DNA from: Stigonema ocellatum SAG 48.90 = DSM 106950
GTDB taxonomy: Bacteria > Cyanobacteriota > Cyanobacteriia > Cyanobacteriales > Nostocaceae
Assembly: GCA_016903675.1 (NCBI GenBank)
Contig: JADQBA010000016.1
Span: 1-64,000, forward strand
DNA length: 64,000 nucleotides
Direction: 5' to 3'
Shown: piece after piece, positions 26,013 through 34,517 of the stretch
How the letters are laid out: each line of letters opens with the position of its first letter
Position numbering within the stretch: the stretch's first letter is position 1
Program-made: the position numbers and the translations under genes
The notes under the pieces: model-generated
The model's database searches: none
What the model saw: the letters and a program-made list of their open reading frames with translations, nothing else
Told to the model about the DNA's origin: nothing

Positions 26013-26222
26013 TCAATCATCTAACAAACTCATAAGTGCTTCAAATTCTGGGTCTGGCAACTCCGACAATTGACTCTGTAATTGGTGCAATTGGCTCTGC
26101 AATGCTTCAGCTACATAAGGCATATTGAATTGTTGTGCGATTCTCAACTGATTTTCCTTGATATTAATTTGTCGAAGTAGGTTGTCTTTAACATGTGTTG
26201 AATCGTGATATTGAGCAATCAT
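26013..26222 (-). CDS. 69-aa hypothetical helical protein
   Basis: MIAQYHDSTHVKDNLLRQIN then IKENQLRIAQQFNMPYVAE and a leucine-rich heptad (LQSQLHQLQSQLSEL), ending in the acidic tail FEALMSLLDD. It appears to be mostly one long helix or coiled coil. No strong ribosome-binding site and no family recognised. The frame is clean, and the composition resembles small cyanobacterial helper proteins. Confidence 0.45.
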   Translation of the reverse strand: MIAQYHDSTHVKDNLLRQINIKENQLRIAQQFNMPYVAEALQSQLHQLQSQLSELPDPEFEALMSLLDD

Positions 26223-26563
26223 AATTGCAAAGTTTTGTTAAAAATATAACGGACCTAACAGGAAAACAGGGGTGTGGGGGTGTAGGGGAAAAATGTGTTT
26301 TTACAGGATGTTGCTAGAGGCATCAGCAGCTAATTAGAGGCTTATATCTTGCACCTCTAAGTAAAAACCACGAATTACCAAATAAGGAGTCATAAAATTT
26401 ACAGTGATTTTAAAACTCATTCAGTCCTCTAAAAGAGGACTTATACTATTAGCCTGGGACTTCAAGTCCCAGGCGGATGTGGGCGCAGTCAGAAACCCAT
26501 TAGATACTGAGTTATTTTTTTGATTTACTCCCAGGCTGGTGCAAGATGTGAATCAACAGTACC
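26223..26563. other. Spacer with short palindromes
   Basis: No gene seen. It contains AGTCCTCTAAAAGAGGACT (about 26422-26440) and GCCTGGGACTTCAAGTCCCAGGC (26452-26474), two neat palindromes that may terminate flanking transcripts. Confidence 0.6.
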
Positions 26564-26776
26564 TTACTTGTCCTGTTGGGGCTCCACTCCTTCATCAATC
26601 CAAACATCAATGACTGTTTTTACTTCTAATTCAGTTATGGCAGACCACTCTTTTTCGTTGATAATTGTCTTAAATACGGCTCTTTTACCGTGACCAACTT
26701 TTTCTATTGCGTGTCCACGATATACACTTTTTGGCTTAATCATTTTTATCAGAATTTTCCTAACTATTATAACCAA
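26564..26776 (-). CDS. Hypothetical 59-70-aa protein
   Basis: The frame from 26776 gives 70 aa; the ATG at 26743 (MIKPKSVYRGHAIEKVGHGK) gives 59 aa and is the likelier start by composition, though neither has a strong ribosome-binding site. The sequence is alpha/beta-like with F-K-T-I-I-N-E-K-E-W and ends in an acidic tail, V-W-I-D-E-G-V-E-P. No family recognised. Confidence 0.45.
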   Translation of the reverse strand: MVIIVRKILIKMIKPKSVYRGHAIEKVGHGKRAVFKTIINEKEWSAITELEVKTVIDVWIDEGVEPQQDK

Positions 26777-26847
26777 AATACAAATTCATTTTTTGTATGT
26801 AGGTCAAAAATCCTAACCCAACAGATCTTGAAGGATGGAGCAGATAC

Positions 26848-27601
26848 ATGACAGCGAAGAACACGGCGCTGATACTAGGTGGACTTACGCATTGACAAAA
26901 AGAATAAACTATGTACATGTCTCGTTACAAGCCTAGGCTTGTAATGCTCTTCAAAGGAGGCTCTGCCTCCCCTCAAATCGGGAGGCAGCAGCCCTCCCTT
27001 AATCACATTCTGTGGCAGAGCCTGGGAACGAGTCAAACGCCGGAATTTCGTTATCCATATGATGGTTGATTTGTAAAGTGCGTAAGTCCTGACTAGGTGG
27101 ACTTGGCATTATTGGGCGCAATTTGATCCATTATCTTGAAGACAGGGAAGCATGGCAAATCAAGGCTATCTCCCGCCGCACTCCTGATTTTAAAACGCGG
27201 GCAGATTTCCAATCCATCGATTTGCTCGACAGGGATGCGATCGGGTGCGTGCTGCACAATTAAAATCTAGGTTATCTTAGGTATAGGAGTTAGGCGTGCC
27301 GTTGCGCTATCCCGCTAGCCCCAAAGCTTACCACATTCTCGCCAATGGCACCGACGCAACTTTGCTAGCGAAAGCGATGGAATGGGCAGCGTTGAACGAA
27401 GCGTGCTATGGTGATATCTTCAACATCACCAATGGCGACGTGTTTCGCTGGAGCCAAGTCTTCCCGCAGATCGCCGAATCCTTTGGCATCAACTGCGCCG
27501 ATCCACAGACCTTCTCGCTCACTCTTATGCACCTCGACAGCGGCGAGGAGATTGTGAAGCTAATGAGCTACCTGAAGGGACAAAAGATCATCCCGGTCTG
27601 A
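26848..27601 (+). pseudogene. PRISE-type NAD(P)H-dependent reductase pseudogene
   Basis: Pieces of one short-chain dehydrogenase/reductase. The N-terminus MTAKNTALILGGL is cut by an element at 26881-27091; after it the frame continues GIIGRNLIHYLEDREAWQIK and AISRRTPDF to a stop near 27265. The C-terminal part (27296-27601; LRYPASPKAYHILANGTDAT, then FNITNGDVFRWSQVF) matches the end of PRISE/progesterone-5-beta-reductase-like enzymes. Roughly 200 middle residues are missing, including the catalytic region, so two events, an insertion and a deletion, inactivated the gene. Removing the element and one ACTAGGT target copy restores ILGGLGIIGRN. Confidence 0.85.
26881..27091. mobile_element. Non-autonomous inverted-repeat element inserted in the reductase gene
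   Basis: About 211 bp bounded by GGACTTACGCA / TGCGTAAGTCC inverted ends and flanked by ACTAGGT direct repeats (26874-26880, 27092-27098). The interior is related to the palindromic element at 525-604. No coding sequence. Confidence 0.8.
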
Positions 27602-27766
27602 TCTGGGTAGTTTACCTCATCGAACTTGTTGTATGTGATGTAATCCTATCTCAACCGTTTTAGTGTTTTGATTTACCTTGAAGTTTATTAATCCCAAACA
27701 AAGCTCCACTTTTTTATCACTTAGCTTTTTTGTCCGTTTATCATATTCCCATACGGGAAATTTTCC

Positions 27767-28740
27767 TTGTATCCAATAATTGTTTGGCTCGATATCTGGT
27801 TTTGGGGTTATGCTTTGGGTGATGAAATCAAAACCTTGGGAATTGATGTAAGACGTGAAATTGCTGCATTTTATATTGTCTTTTCAGAAGTCGCTAAACG
27901 CAGCCGTACACCTGCGGAAGTTCTGACCAATCAGGCAATCGTGTCTTTGCACCAAAAAATTGCCACCATTACTGAACAGCTTGACAGGTTGCCAACCTTA
28001 GAAGGAATTCGCACTGAAATAGCACGGTTGGAGTCACAGAATTATCCAGCACTGTCTTCCTCTAATGCGACGACCGAAAATAATAAATGTCGAGCCATAG
28101 CCTTGGCACAACAGATGCGCGGTTGGTTTGAAACCTTGGGCTATCGCTTTGAGAAATATGAAGTCTGGGAAGACAATCATTTTGAGTGGATTATCAATAT
28201 TCCAGTCAGACGTAATCGATATGACCGCATTCTCATTCGTGGGATTGATGGTGAAGCTGGACTGAGTGATGTATTGGCTTTGCGCTCTTCAGTTGAGAAA
28301 CAGAGGACTGACGAGGGCTGGTTGGTAACAGTCAGGCGAATTTCACGGGCAGCGCGTGATGAGGTGGATAAAGAGGAAAACCGTCACCTTGCTTGCTATA
28401 CTTTTGACGAACTTATAGACCAAGACGCTGATTTTAGTGGTTATCTTGACTGGTTGGAGGCGGAAGTTAAGCGTCGCTCAATTGATACTAAGTATGTGCC
28501 ACTAGCTTGCGCCAAAGAAGAGTTTGACCCTGTCACTAAACATCTGATGGCAAAACTCTTGTCAGTGGCAGTTTAGATGAAACAATTAAACTTTGGGATA
28601 TAGAAACGGGTCAATGCTTTAAAAATTTAACGCATGAAAGACCATATGAAGGCATGAATATTATGGGCGTAATGGGTTTAACAGAAGCAGAGAAAGCCTC
28701 GCTTAAAGCTTTAGGAGCGGTAGAGAGTGAAGGGGTGTGA
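27767..28740 (+). pseudogene. NACHT-WD40 STAND gene collapsed by internal deletion
   Basis: The first 260 codons (27767-28547) read as the N-terminal effector region of a STAND-type protein: a helical part, then a probable PD-(D/E)XK-like domain (WFETLGYRFEKYEVWEDNHF and WLVTVRRISRAA), ending in the pre-NACHT signature YVPLACAKEEFDPVTK. The frame then shifts. In the next frame DGKTLVSGSLDETIKLWDIE and a tail EAEKASLKALGAVE form a last WD40 repeat and the usual C-terminus of such proteins. The NACHT ATPase and the other WD repeats have been lost between them. There is no convincing ATG (TTG 27767), so the 5' end may also be damaged. Confidence 0.85.
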
Positions 28741-28752
28741 CCCTCCATATGT

Positions 28753-28788
28753 CATTATAATGTATAATGTGAAGTATACATTGTAATG
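28753..28788 (+). promoter_or_regulatory. Probable autoregulatory operator of the antitoxin gene
   Basis: CATTATAATGTATA and TATACATTGTAATG form an inverted repeat (13 of 14 positions) around an 8-base centre, 12 bases before the GTG start. TATAAT-like hexamers lie inside it, so a bound ribbon-helix-helix antitoxin would block the promoter. Confidence 0.65.
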
Positions 28789-28800
28789 TAGGAGAAAATA

Positions 28801-29058
28801 GTGCCAAGCAAAATCCGCAAGCAAATTTATATTGAACCCCATCAAGAGCATCTGCTGAAGACGATCGCTCAGCAAACAGGTGTAAGCGAAGCGGAAATTA
28901 TTCGCCAAGCCATTGATTTACATATTGGCAATATCACTCATCCTCAAACGAATATTGCCGCTTGGGAAACTGAACTTGCTTTTATTAACAGTCGGAAAAA
29001 TCTCACACCTCTACCAGGAGGAAGAGACTGGCATAGAGTTGACCTTTATGAACGGTAA
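28801..29058 (+). CDS. Ribbon-helix-helix antitoxin (VapB-like)
   Basis: 85 aa starting at GTG 28801, with GGAG seven bases upstream. The first half (KIRKQIYIEPHQEHLLKTIA, QQTGVSEAEIIRQAIDLHI) is a ribbon-helix-helix DNA-binding domain. The second half (about 45-85; WETELAFINSR and GRDWHRVDLYER) is the type of tail that contacts PIN toxins. It should bind and repress its own promoter through the inverted repeat at 28753-28788. The toxin ATG overlaps its last codons (TATGAACGGTAA). Assigned with confidence as an antitoxin. Confidence 0.88.
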   Translation: MPSKIRKQIYIEPHQEHLLKTIAQQTGVSEAEIIRQAIDLHIGNITHPQTNIAAWETELAFINSRKNLTPLPGGRDWHRVDLYER

Positions 29059-29374
29059 GGTTTTACTTGATACTAATATATTAGTGTACATTTATGACTC
29101 GTTTGAGCCTGTTAAACAAGAGCGGGCAATTATAATCGTTGACAAATTAATTCAAACGAACCGTGCGGTAATTAGTACCCAGATAATGGGTGAATTTTTC
29201 ATGGCGACAACGAGGGCGAAAAGAAAACTTCTGGAAATTTCTGAGGCGATCGCTCGCATACGTAATTACATAAGTGCAAGTCATGTTGTCGATGTGACTC
29301 AGCTAATTATCCTAGAAGCAATTCTCTACGATGGGTCGTGGAATGAATGGAGCCGGATGAATTATGAATTATGA
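29048..29374 (+). CDS. VapC-type PIN-domain toxin, C-terminally truncated
   Basis: The real start is ATG 29048, overlapping the antitoxin end by 11 bases. The 108-aa product has the first PIN acidic residue (LLDTNILVY, about 5-13) and the conserved glutamate (TQIMGEFF, about 49-56). It then runs into GSWNEWSRMNYEL and stops, whereas PIN toxins normally continue about 30-40 residues through a third and fourth acidic position (D-A-x-I-x-A-x-A). The lost end is replaced by an AT-rich palindrome (about 29350-29390). It is probably inactive as an RNase. Confidence 0.8.
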   Translation: MNGKVLLDTNILVYIYDSFEPVKQERAIIIVDKLIQTNRAVISTQIMGEFFMATTRAKRKLLEISEAIARIRNYISASHVVDVTQLIILEAILYDGSWNEWSRMNYEL

Positions 29375-29390
29375 ATTATAATTTCATAAT

Positions 29391-29834
29391 TCATAATTGT
29401 TTCGGCAAATTCACAACTAAGATGTTTCGATTTCGGTTACCAGTCCGTTCGTAGAGGAATTTATCAACGCCATGAATCGCCAGATATAATCCCAGCCCGC
29501 CAATAGGTCGCTGTTCGATTGGCAAGTGTATCTGTTCTAAGGCCACGTTCAATTTCAAGAAGGGGTCGAAGGCTTCACTGGTATCCTCGATAAATAGGGT
29601 CAGGGCTTGTTCGTCGATACTGACTCGCAAATCTATGACTCCTTCGCAACCCGTTTCTTGATAGCCGTAAAGAATGATATTAGTGGCGATTTCTTCCACT
29701 GCTAAGCGGAGGTTATAGGATGCTTTTTTATCTAGGCCAGCTACTATCGCTGCTTCCTTTATATATTTGGCGATCGTTTGTAAAGAGTCCAGCGTTTTAG
29801 ATACCGTTAAAGATTCCATAAACAATGGTTCCAT
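29391..29834 (-). CDS. RsbW-like anti-sigma/serine kinase (GHKL ATPase)
   Basis: 147 aa. GHKL motifs: N-box LAVEEIATNIILYGY (about 44-58), G1 region IEDTSEAFDP, G2 PIGGLGLYLA near 111. This family binds a partner such as a sigma factor and phosphorylates STAS antagonists on serine. An internal ATG at 29819 is a possible start. It stands 88 bases downstream of the SpoIIE-type phosphatase gene and not far from two STAS genes, a full partner-switching set. HmpW of hormogonium control in Nostoc is of this type, but I cannot show orthology. Confidence 0.88.
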   Translation of the reverse strand: MEPLFMESLTVSKTLDSLQTIAKYIKEAAIVAGLDKKASYNLRLAVEEIATNIILYGYQETGCEGVIDLRVSIDEQALTLFIEDTSEAFDPFLKLNVALEQIHLPIEQRPIGGLGLYLAIHGVDKFLYERTGNRNRNILVVNLPKQL

Positions 29835-29922
29835 AGCTGAGGGATAATTTTCACATTGAAATTCTCCTCACTGAAAACCAGTAGCCAGAAAAAACTGGTT
29901 AATATCCCGCCAAGTGTGCATT

Positions 29923-31440
29923 TTAAATTATGGGTGATCGCCCCACAATCAGCATGGTAATATCATCAAATTGTTGCGCATTGTCAATGTGACTGAACAA
30001 ATTAGTTTTGATGCGCTCCAGTAAGTCATACACTGACGAGGTAGGTTGCTCCAGGAGTGATAGCAATCGCTTGGTAGTAAAGAACTCACGGCTAGGCGCT
30101 CGTGCTTCAGTAACGCCGTCGGTATAGCCAATCAAGATATCTCCCGGTTCCAGCTGAACCTGCTGAATTTTAAACCTTATGTTGGGCATTATTCCCACTG
30201 CCGGTCCGGTGGTTTTGAGATATTGCTTTACCCTAGAGTCGCCGACGATAAAAAGAGGTTCATGTCCAGCATTGATGTAGGTTAGACACCCATCAGCAGG
30301 ATTTAGCACTCCAAAAAAGAGTGTGGCAAACATGTTCATATCACCGTGTTCTTGGGCGATGTAGTTGTTCGTGAGCAAAACAGCCTTCAGCGCGTTGATT
30401 TGGTTTAAGTCAGTTGTCACTAAGGGGTCAATAAAACCGTTCAACTTTTCGTCTTTGCCAATTATGGACAATCCTTCCAACTGGGTTTGTCCAGAAAAGA
30501 CTCGGATTAAGCTGCGGAATAAAGCCATAAACAGTGCTGCGCCCACGCCTTTATCGCATACATCAGCAATCACTAGCCCTAAGTAGTTACCCGGAAGCAT
30601 GAAAGCGTCGTAGAAGTCCCCAGCTACCTGACGGGCGGGATAAAAACAGGCTGAAATCTCCCAATTTGGCAACTGTGGGATTTCTCTGGGCAGAAAATCT
30701 ATTTGAATCTGCCTGCCCTTTTCTAGTTCAGAATCGAGTGCTTTTGAATAGGTTTCGATCGCGCCTTTAGCCTTGTCTAATGAGTTGTAAGATTCTTCTA
30801 GTTTCTCGTAGAGTTGGGCATTTTCTAGGACTAGGGCTATTTGGTGGGCAGTCAGCTCCATCAGATAGGCGGTTTCAAGGCTAAAATTCCCCGGATTTCG
30901 GTGCAGCAGGGTAAGAATGCCTAGCAACTCCTCATTTTTAAAAATGGGAACAGCCAAGACTGAGCGAACAATGTAAGGCTGATTGGGCAGCATCACCCAT
31001 CGGTCATCAGTCTCAGTGTCGGTAATTAATGCTACCTGACGGTTGCGTAACACCCAGCCTGCGATCCCCTTGTCCAAGACACTGCGGAGCAGGCTAGCTT
31101 TTACCTCTGGCGTTGTGTCCAATTGCGTCAGGATACTGTCAGTGATATCACCATTGCTATTGAGTAAAAACAGACTGCCTTTCTCTGCGCCGCATAGCTT
31201 GCTGGAGACACGTAAAGTATCGTGTAAGGTCGCTTTCAACATTTCCTTACAGACTGAACAACCAGCCATCGCTACCAAATGCTCAAGTAGCTCTCTTTGC
31301 GCCTCAAAAGCCTGTTTTTGTGTTTTGAGTTCAGTCATCTCTCGGTGCAGCGCTTCCAATTCCTCGATTAATTGTTGTTGAGGTTGTTCTTGAGATTGAT
31401 GATTGATAGCAACCATACTGTTAACCCTGAGTAATGACAT
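29923..31440 (-). CDS. GAF-domain SpoIIE/RsbU-type protein phosphatase
   Basis: 505 aa from ATG 31440; ATG 31416 with AGGG eight bases upstream is equally plausible. Order: a short coiled coil (about 20-50), GAF domain (about 60-205; MLPNQPYIVRSVLAVPIFKN), a linker coiled coil, then a PP2C/SpoIIE domain (about 255-503) with metal-binding aspartates in ARQVAGDFYDAF, VIADVCDKGVGAALFMA, GYTDGVTEA and FDDITMLI. It should dephosphorylate the STAS proteins, releasing the partner from the RsbW-like kinase. The GAF domain would set the input signal. All key metal aspartates look intact. Confidence 0.92.
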   Translation of the reverse strand: MSLLRVNSMVAINHQSQEQPQQQLIEELEALHREMTELKTQKQAFEAQRELLEHLVAMAGCSVCKEMLKATLHDTLRVSSKLCGAEKGSLFLLNSNGDITDSILTQLDTTPEVKASLLRSVLDKGIAGWVLRNRQVALITDTETDDRWVMLPNQPYIVRSVLAVPIFKNEELLGILTLLHRNPGNFSLETAYLMELTAHQIALVLENAQLYEKLEESYNSLDKAKGAIETYSKALDSELEKGRQIQIDFLPREIPQLPNWEISACFYPARQVAGDFYDAFMLPGNYLGLVIADVCDKGVGAALFMALFRSLIRVFSGQTQLEGLSIIGKDEKLNGFIDPLVTTDLNQINALKAVLLTNNYIAQEHGDMNMFATLFFGVLNPADGCLTYINAGHEPLFIVGDSRVKQYLKTTGPAVGIMPNIRFKIQQVQLEPGDILIGYTDGVTEARAPSREFFTTKRLLSLLEQPTSSVYDLLERIKTNLFSHIDNAQQFDDITMLIVGRSPII

Positions 31441-31497
31441 TGATAACGACTTAGTTGTTAGTCTTTTCTTTTAAGAACTAACAACTAATAACTGACC

Positions 31498-31836
31498 CTA
31501 GACTTTTTCTATCTGGGCTGGGTCATATTCATCCACCAAAATGACACTTTGATCAAATCCAGTTTTGTTCAAGGTGTCTAATACCATTTCCTGAGCGCCA
31601 ACCACATAGATGTCAGTATCGGCACCCATCTTTTGCTTAGTGAATAAGAGTACCCGCAGACCGGCGCTTGCCATATATTCCAGGTCTTGCATTATCAGAA
31701 CGAGACGGTTGGGATGTTCGGAAGCTGCTTTCTCTACCTCTTTTTGAAAAATCGGTGCAGAAATTGCATCTAATTCTCCTGCTAAAGTGATCTTAGCAAT
31801 AAATTTGCTTGTTTCCAGTGTTGCGTTGAAAGCCAT
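31498..31836 (-). CDS. STAS anti-sigma-factor antagonist 1
   Basis: 112 aa from ATG 31836 (MAFNATLETSK; GGGAAAA upstream). The fold signature is ITLAGELDAISAP (about 17-29) and the phosphorylation segment LEYMASAGLRVLL (about 53-65), where the serine of MASAG is the expected kinase target. It lies between the phosphatase gene and glgX. Likely partner of the RsbW-like kinase at 29391. Confidence 0.88.
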   Translation of the reverse strand: MAFNATLETSKFIAKITLAGELDAISAPIFQKEVEKAASEHPNRLVLIMQDLEYMASAGLRVLLFTKQKMGADTDIYVVGAQEMVLDTLNKTGFDQSVILVDEYDPAQIEKV

Positions 31837-31870
31837 AATTTTTTCCCAAGTCATTTATTATTTATTAATC

Positions 31871-33994
31871 TCACTTACCGACTAGGATGGCTACAGAGCG
31901 ATCGCCCATGAGTAATCCGTACTGATTCTCCAGCACAGGTTCTGTACCAGGTTTCCAACTGTCCAATGGTGGGGTGACACCAGTGTTAGCAAACACATGC
32001 CACTTCATTGGGGCTGGCAATCCTGGGATTTCAAACCAGTTAGATTGATGATGCATATTCATAGCTACATAGATGTAGTTGTCTTCAACCGTACCTTCCT
32101 GAGCGTGCTGACCACAGAGCATAAAACCAAGAGTGCGACTGGAGTCAGACCAGTCAACATTCCATGCCTGAGTGCCATGCCAGGTGATATCTGCATAGCC
32201 ACTGCCTACATAGTCCTCATTCCGGAAGTGCCACCGATTTCTCAGCACTGGGTGAGCGTTGCGGAAGGCAATGCAGTGTTTGAAAAACCGAAACAAGTCG
32301 TTATTGGACTGCAACAGCGTCCAGTCCATCCAGTTCAGTTCGTTGTCATGGCAGTAAGTATTGTTGTTACCTTTTTGACTTCTGCCCACCTCATCTCCCA
32401 TGAGGATCATCGGCACTCCCTGGCTCACCATCAACATCGCCGCAGCATTTTTGATCTGCCGCTTCCGCAAAGCGTTGATACCCGGATCGTCCGTCCATCC
32501 TTCTGCCCCACAGTTCCAGCTGTCGTTATCGTTACCACCGTCGTTATTGTTTTCCCCGTTAGCCTCGTTGTGCTTGTCGTTAAAAGAAACCAGGTCAGCG
32601 AGGGTGAAACCATCGTGGCAGGTGATGAAATTAATCGATGTGGCGGGCGCACGACCTGCCCACCCATAAAGGTCTGGCGAACCTTGCAGTCGCTGTGCCA
32701 TGTCCCCTACCCGACCTAGGTCTCCTTTGAGGAATTTGCGAATGCCGTCGCGGTATTTGCCGTTCCATTCAGCCCAGCGACCAAAGGCTGGGAAGGAACC
32801 TACTTGGTAGAGACCGCCTGCATCCCAAGCCTCGGCAATGAGTTTGCACTTTGCTAGAATCGGGTCAAATGCCAAAGCTTCTAGCAAAGGCGGGTTAGCC
32901 ATTGGAGCTCCCCTTGGGTCGCGACCTAGGATAGAGGCAAGGTCAAATCGGAAGCCATCGATGTGATACTCAGCTGCCCAGTAGCGCAGACAGTCGAGTA
33001 CCATATAGCGAACAACTGGGTTGTTGCAGTTCAGCGTGTTGCCAGTGCCACTAAAATTAAAATAGTAACCATCTGGGGTCAGCATGTAGTAGGTTTGGTT
33101 GTCGATGCCCCGAAATGAGATCGTCGGTCCATTCTCGTTTCCTTCCGCAGTATGGTTAAAGACAACGTCCAGAATGACCTCAATACCATTTCTGTGTAAT
33201 TCTTTAACTAGAGCTTTGAGTTCATCAACTTGCATACCGAATTTGCCTGTAGCCGCATAGCCAGCCTTGGGAGCAAAGAAGCCGACGGTACTGTAACCCC
33301 AGTAATTCATTAGCCGTTCCCCTGTTTGCGGGTTAGGGCGACTGTTTTCAAATTCATCGAATTCATAAATAGGCATCAGTTCAACACAGTTAATGCCTAA
33401 CTCTTTAAGGTAGGGAATTTTTTCGCGGATAGCAGCAAATGTTCCTGGATGCTTTACTCCAGAGGAGGTATGGCGGGTAAAGCTGCGGACGTGCATTTCA
33501 TAAATAATCTGATCCTCCGGTGCTATCTCCAGAGGACGGTCATCTTCCCAGTCAAAGTCGTCAAAGACAAGACGCGATCGATGCTGGTAGATGTTATTCC
33601 AGTCAGGCGCTTGACCCCAAATATCCCTACCACTGATGATTTTGGCGTAGGGATCCAGAAGAATTTTACTGGAGTCAAACCAGTGACCTTCTCTGGGGTT
33701 GAAAGGACCGTCCATGCGGTAGCCGTATTCAATATTTTCGTAATCCAGATCGAATACGATCATGCTATAGACATTCCCAATGCGAAACGCCTCCGGAAAG
33801 GGAATTTCCGCCATCGGTTCGGGGCCATGTTTTTGGAACAGCACTAAGGTACAAGATTTGGCATGGCGTGAATATATCGAGAAATTAACTCCTCCTGGCA
33901 CTAAAGTGGCTCCAGGGGACAATGGACGACCGACACGCAGCTTGAAGTTGCCGTAGGTGTGGGTTGGATGAATGTCTATTCTTTCTAGCTCCAT
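31871..33994 (-). CDS. glgX: Glycogen debranching enzyme (GH13)
   Basis: 707 aa, the normal size for GlgX, which hydrolyses alpha-1,6 branches of glycogen limit dextrins. An N-terminal beta domain (about 15-120; PGATLVPGGVNFSIYSRHA) precedes the catalytic barrel with DVVFNHT, the nucleophile in DGFRFDLAS, the acid in LIAEAWDAGG and FITCHDGFTL. AGGAG ten bases before the ATG supports the start. It is flanked by two STAS genes, so glycogen use may be under partner-switching control at the level of the same transcript. Confidence 0.93.
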   Translation of the reverse strand: MELERIDIHPTHTYGNFKLRVGRPLSPGATLVPGGVNFSIYSRHAKSCTLVLFQKHGPEPMAEIPFPEAFRIGNVYSMIVFDLDYENIEYGYRMDGPFNPREGHWFDSSKILLDPYAKIISGRDIWGQAPDWNNIYQHRSRLVFDDFDWEDDRPLEIAPEDQIIYEMHVRSFTRHTSSGVKHPGTFAAIREKIPYLKELGINCVELMPIYEFDEFENSRPNPQTGERLMNYWGYSTVGFFAPKAGYAATGKFGMQVDELKALVKELHRNGIEVILDVVFNHTAEGNENGPTISFRGIDNQTYYMLTPDGYYFNFSGTGNTLNCNNPVVRYMVLDCLRYWAAEYHIDGFRFDLASILGRDPRGAPMANPPLLEALAFDPILAKCKLIAEAWDAGGLYQVGSFPAFGRWAEWNGKYRDGIRKFLKGDLGRVGDMAQRLQGSPDLYGWAGRAPATSINFITCHDGFTLADLVSFNDKHNEANGENNNDGGNDNDSWNCGAEGWTDDPGINALRKRQIKNAAAMLMVSQGVPMILMGDEVGRSQKGNNNTYCHDNELNWMDWTLLQSNNDLFRFFKHCIAFRNAHPVLRNRWHFRNEDYVGSGYADITWHGTQAWNVDWSDSSRTLGFMLCGQHAQEGTVEDNYIYVAMNMHHQSNWFEIPGLPAPMKWHVFANTGVTPPLDSWKPGTEPVLENQYGLLMGDRSVAILVGK

Positions 33995-34050
33995 TTGGGT
34001 CTTCTCCTAAGGAATTTAGGGACAAATATTTAGGTACTACCTATTTGAGG

Positions 34051-34491
34051 CTAGGTGGGGAGAACCTGAAGCTCGACATTGAGAGCTTTTAATCCCGAAT
34101 CAAGCGTGTCACTAGTCTTAAAAAAGTCGAGGAAGCCAGTAATGGACATGGTGTCCTTAATCTCTTCGGCAACCCCCACCAGCAGCAACTGTCCGTTTTG
34201 ACTTACGACCAGTCGATACAGCGACAGCAGCAACCGCAAACCGGCACTAGACATATAAGGTACCTTGGTCATATCTAGAAGAATCTTGCTATCTGGCTGG
34301 ACTAGTGGCAAAACTTGCTTTTGGACCTCTGGTGCAGTATTGCTATCCACATCACCCGCCATTTCGATCACGGTTACAGGTTGAACCAGCAGGGCGCTGA
34401 CCTCCTCTTGGACTGTCGCGGTCGTATTGGCGTCCACGTTAACAGCCGCTTCCACCGCTGTTACTTGGAGTGTCTTGATATTAATCTCCAT
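34051..34491 (-). CDS. STAS anti-sigma-factor antagonist 2
   Basis: 146 aa from ATG 34491 (MEINIKTLQVTAV; AAGAAG upstream); a TTG at 34521 overlapping the next gene is less likely. An N-terminal stretch contains an internal duplication (ANTTATVQEEVSALLVQPV and SNTAPEVQKQVLPLVQPDS). STAS core: VIEMAGDVDSNTAP and the serine segment VPYMSSAGLRLLL (about 82-94). The partial internal repeat looks like a duplicated first half of a STAS domain. It follows the AGE-family gene by 26 bases. Confidence 0.85.
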   Translation of the reverse strand: MEINIKTLQVTAVEAAVNVDANTTATVQEEVSALLVQPVTVIEMAGDVDSNTAPEVQKQVLPLVQPDSKILLDMTKVPYMSSAGLRLLLSLYRLVVSQNGQLLLVGVAEEIKDTMSITGFLDFFKTSDTLDSGLKALNVELQVLPT

Positions 34492-34517
34492 GATATGATG
34501 CTTCTTGAGTACTAGGC

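Noticed and set aside
31997..32719. 240-codon plus-strand open frame
   Set aside because: It lies antisense within glgX, which has full GH13 motifs; it reflects the codon bias of the real gene.
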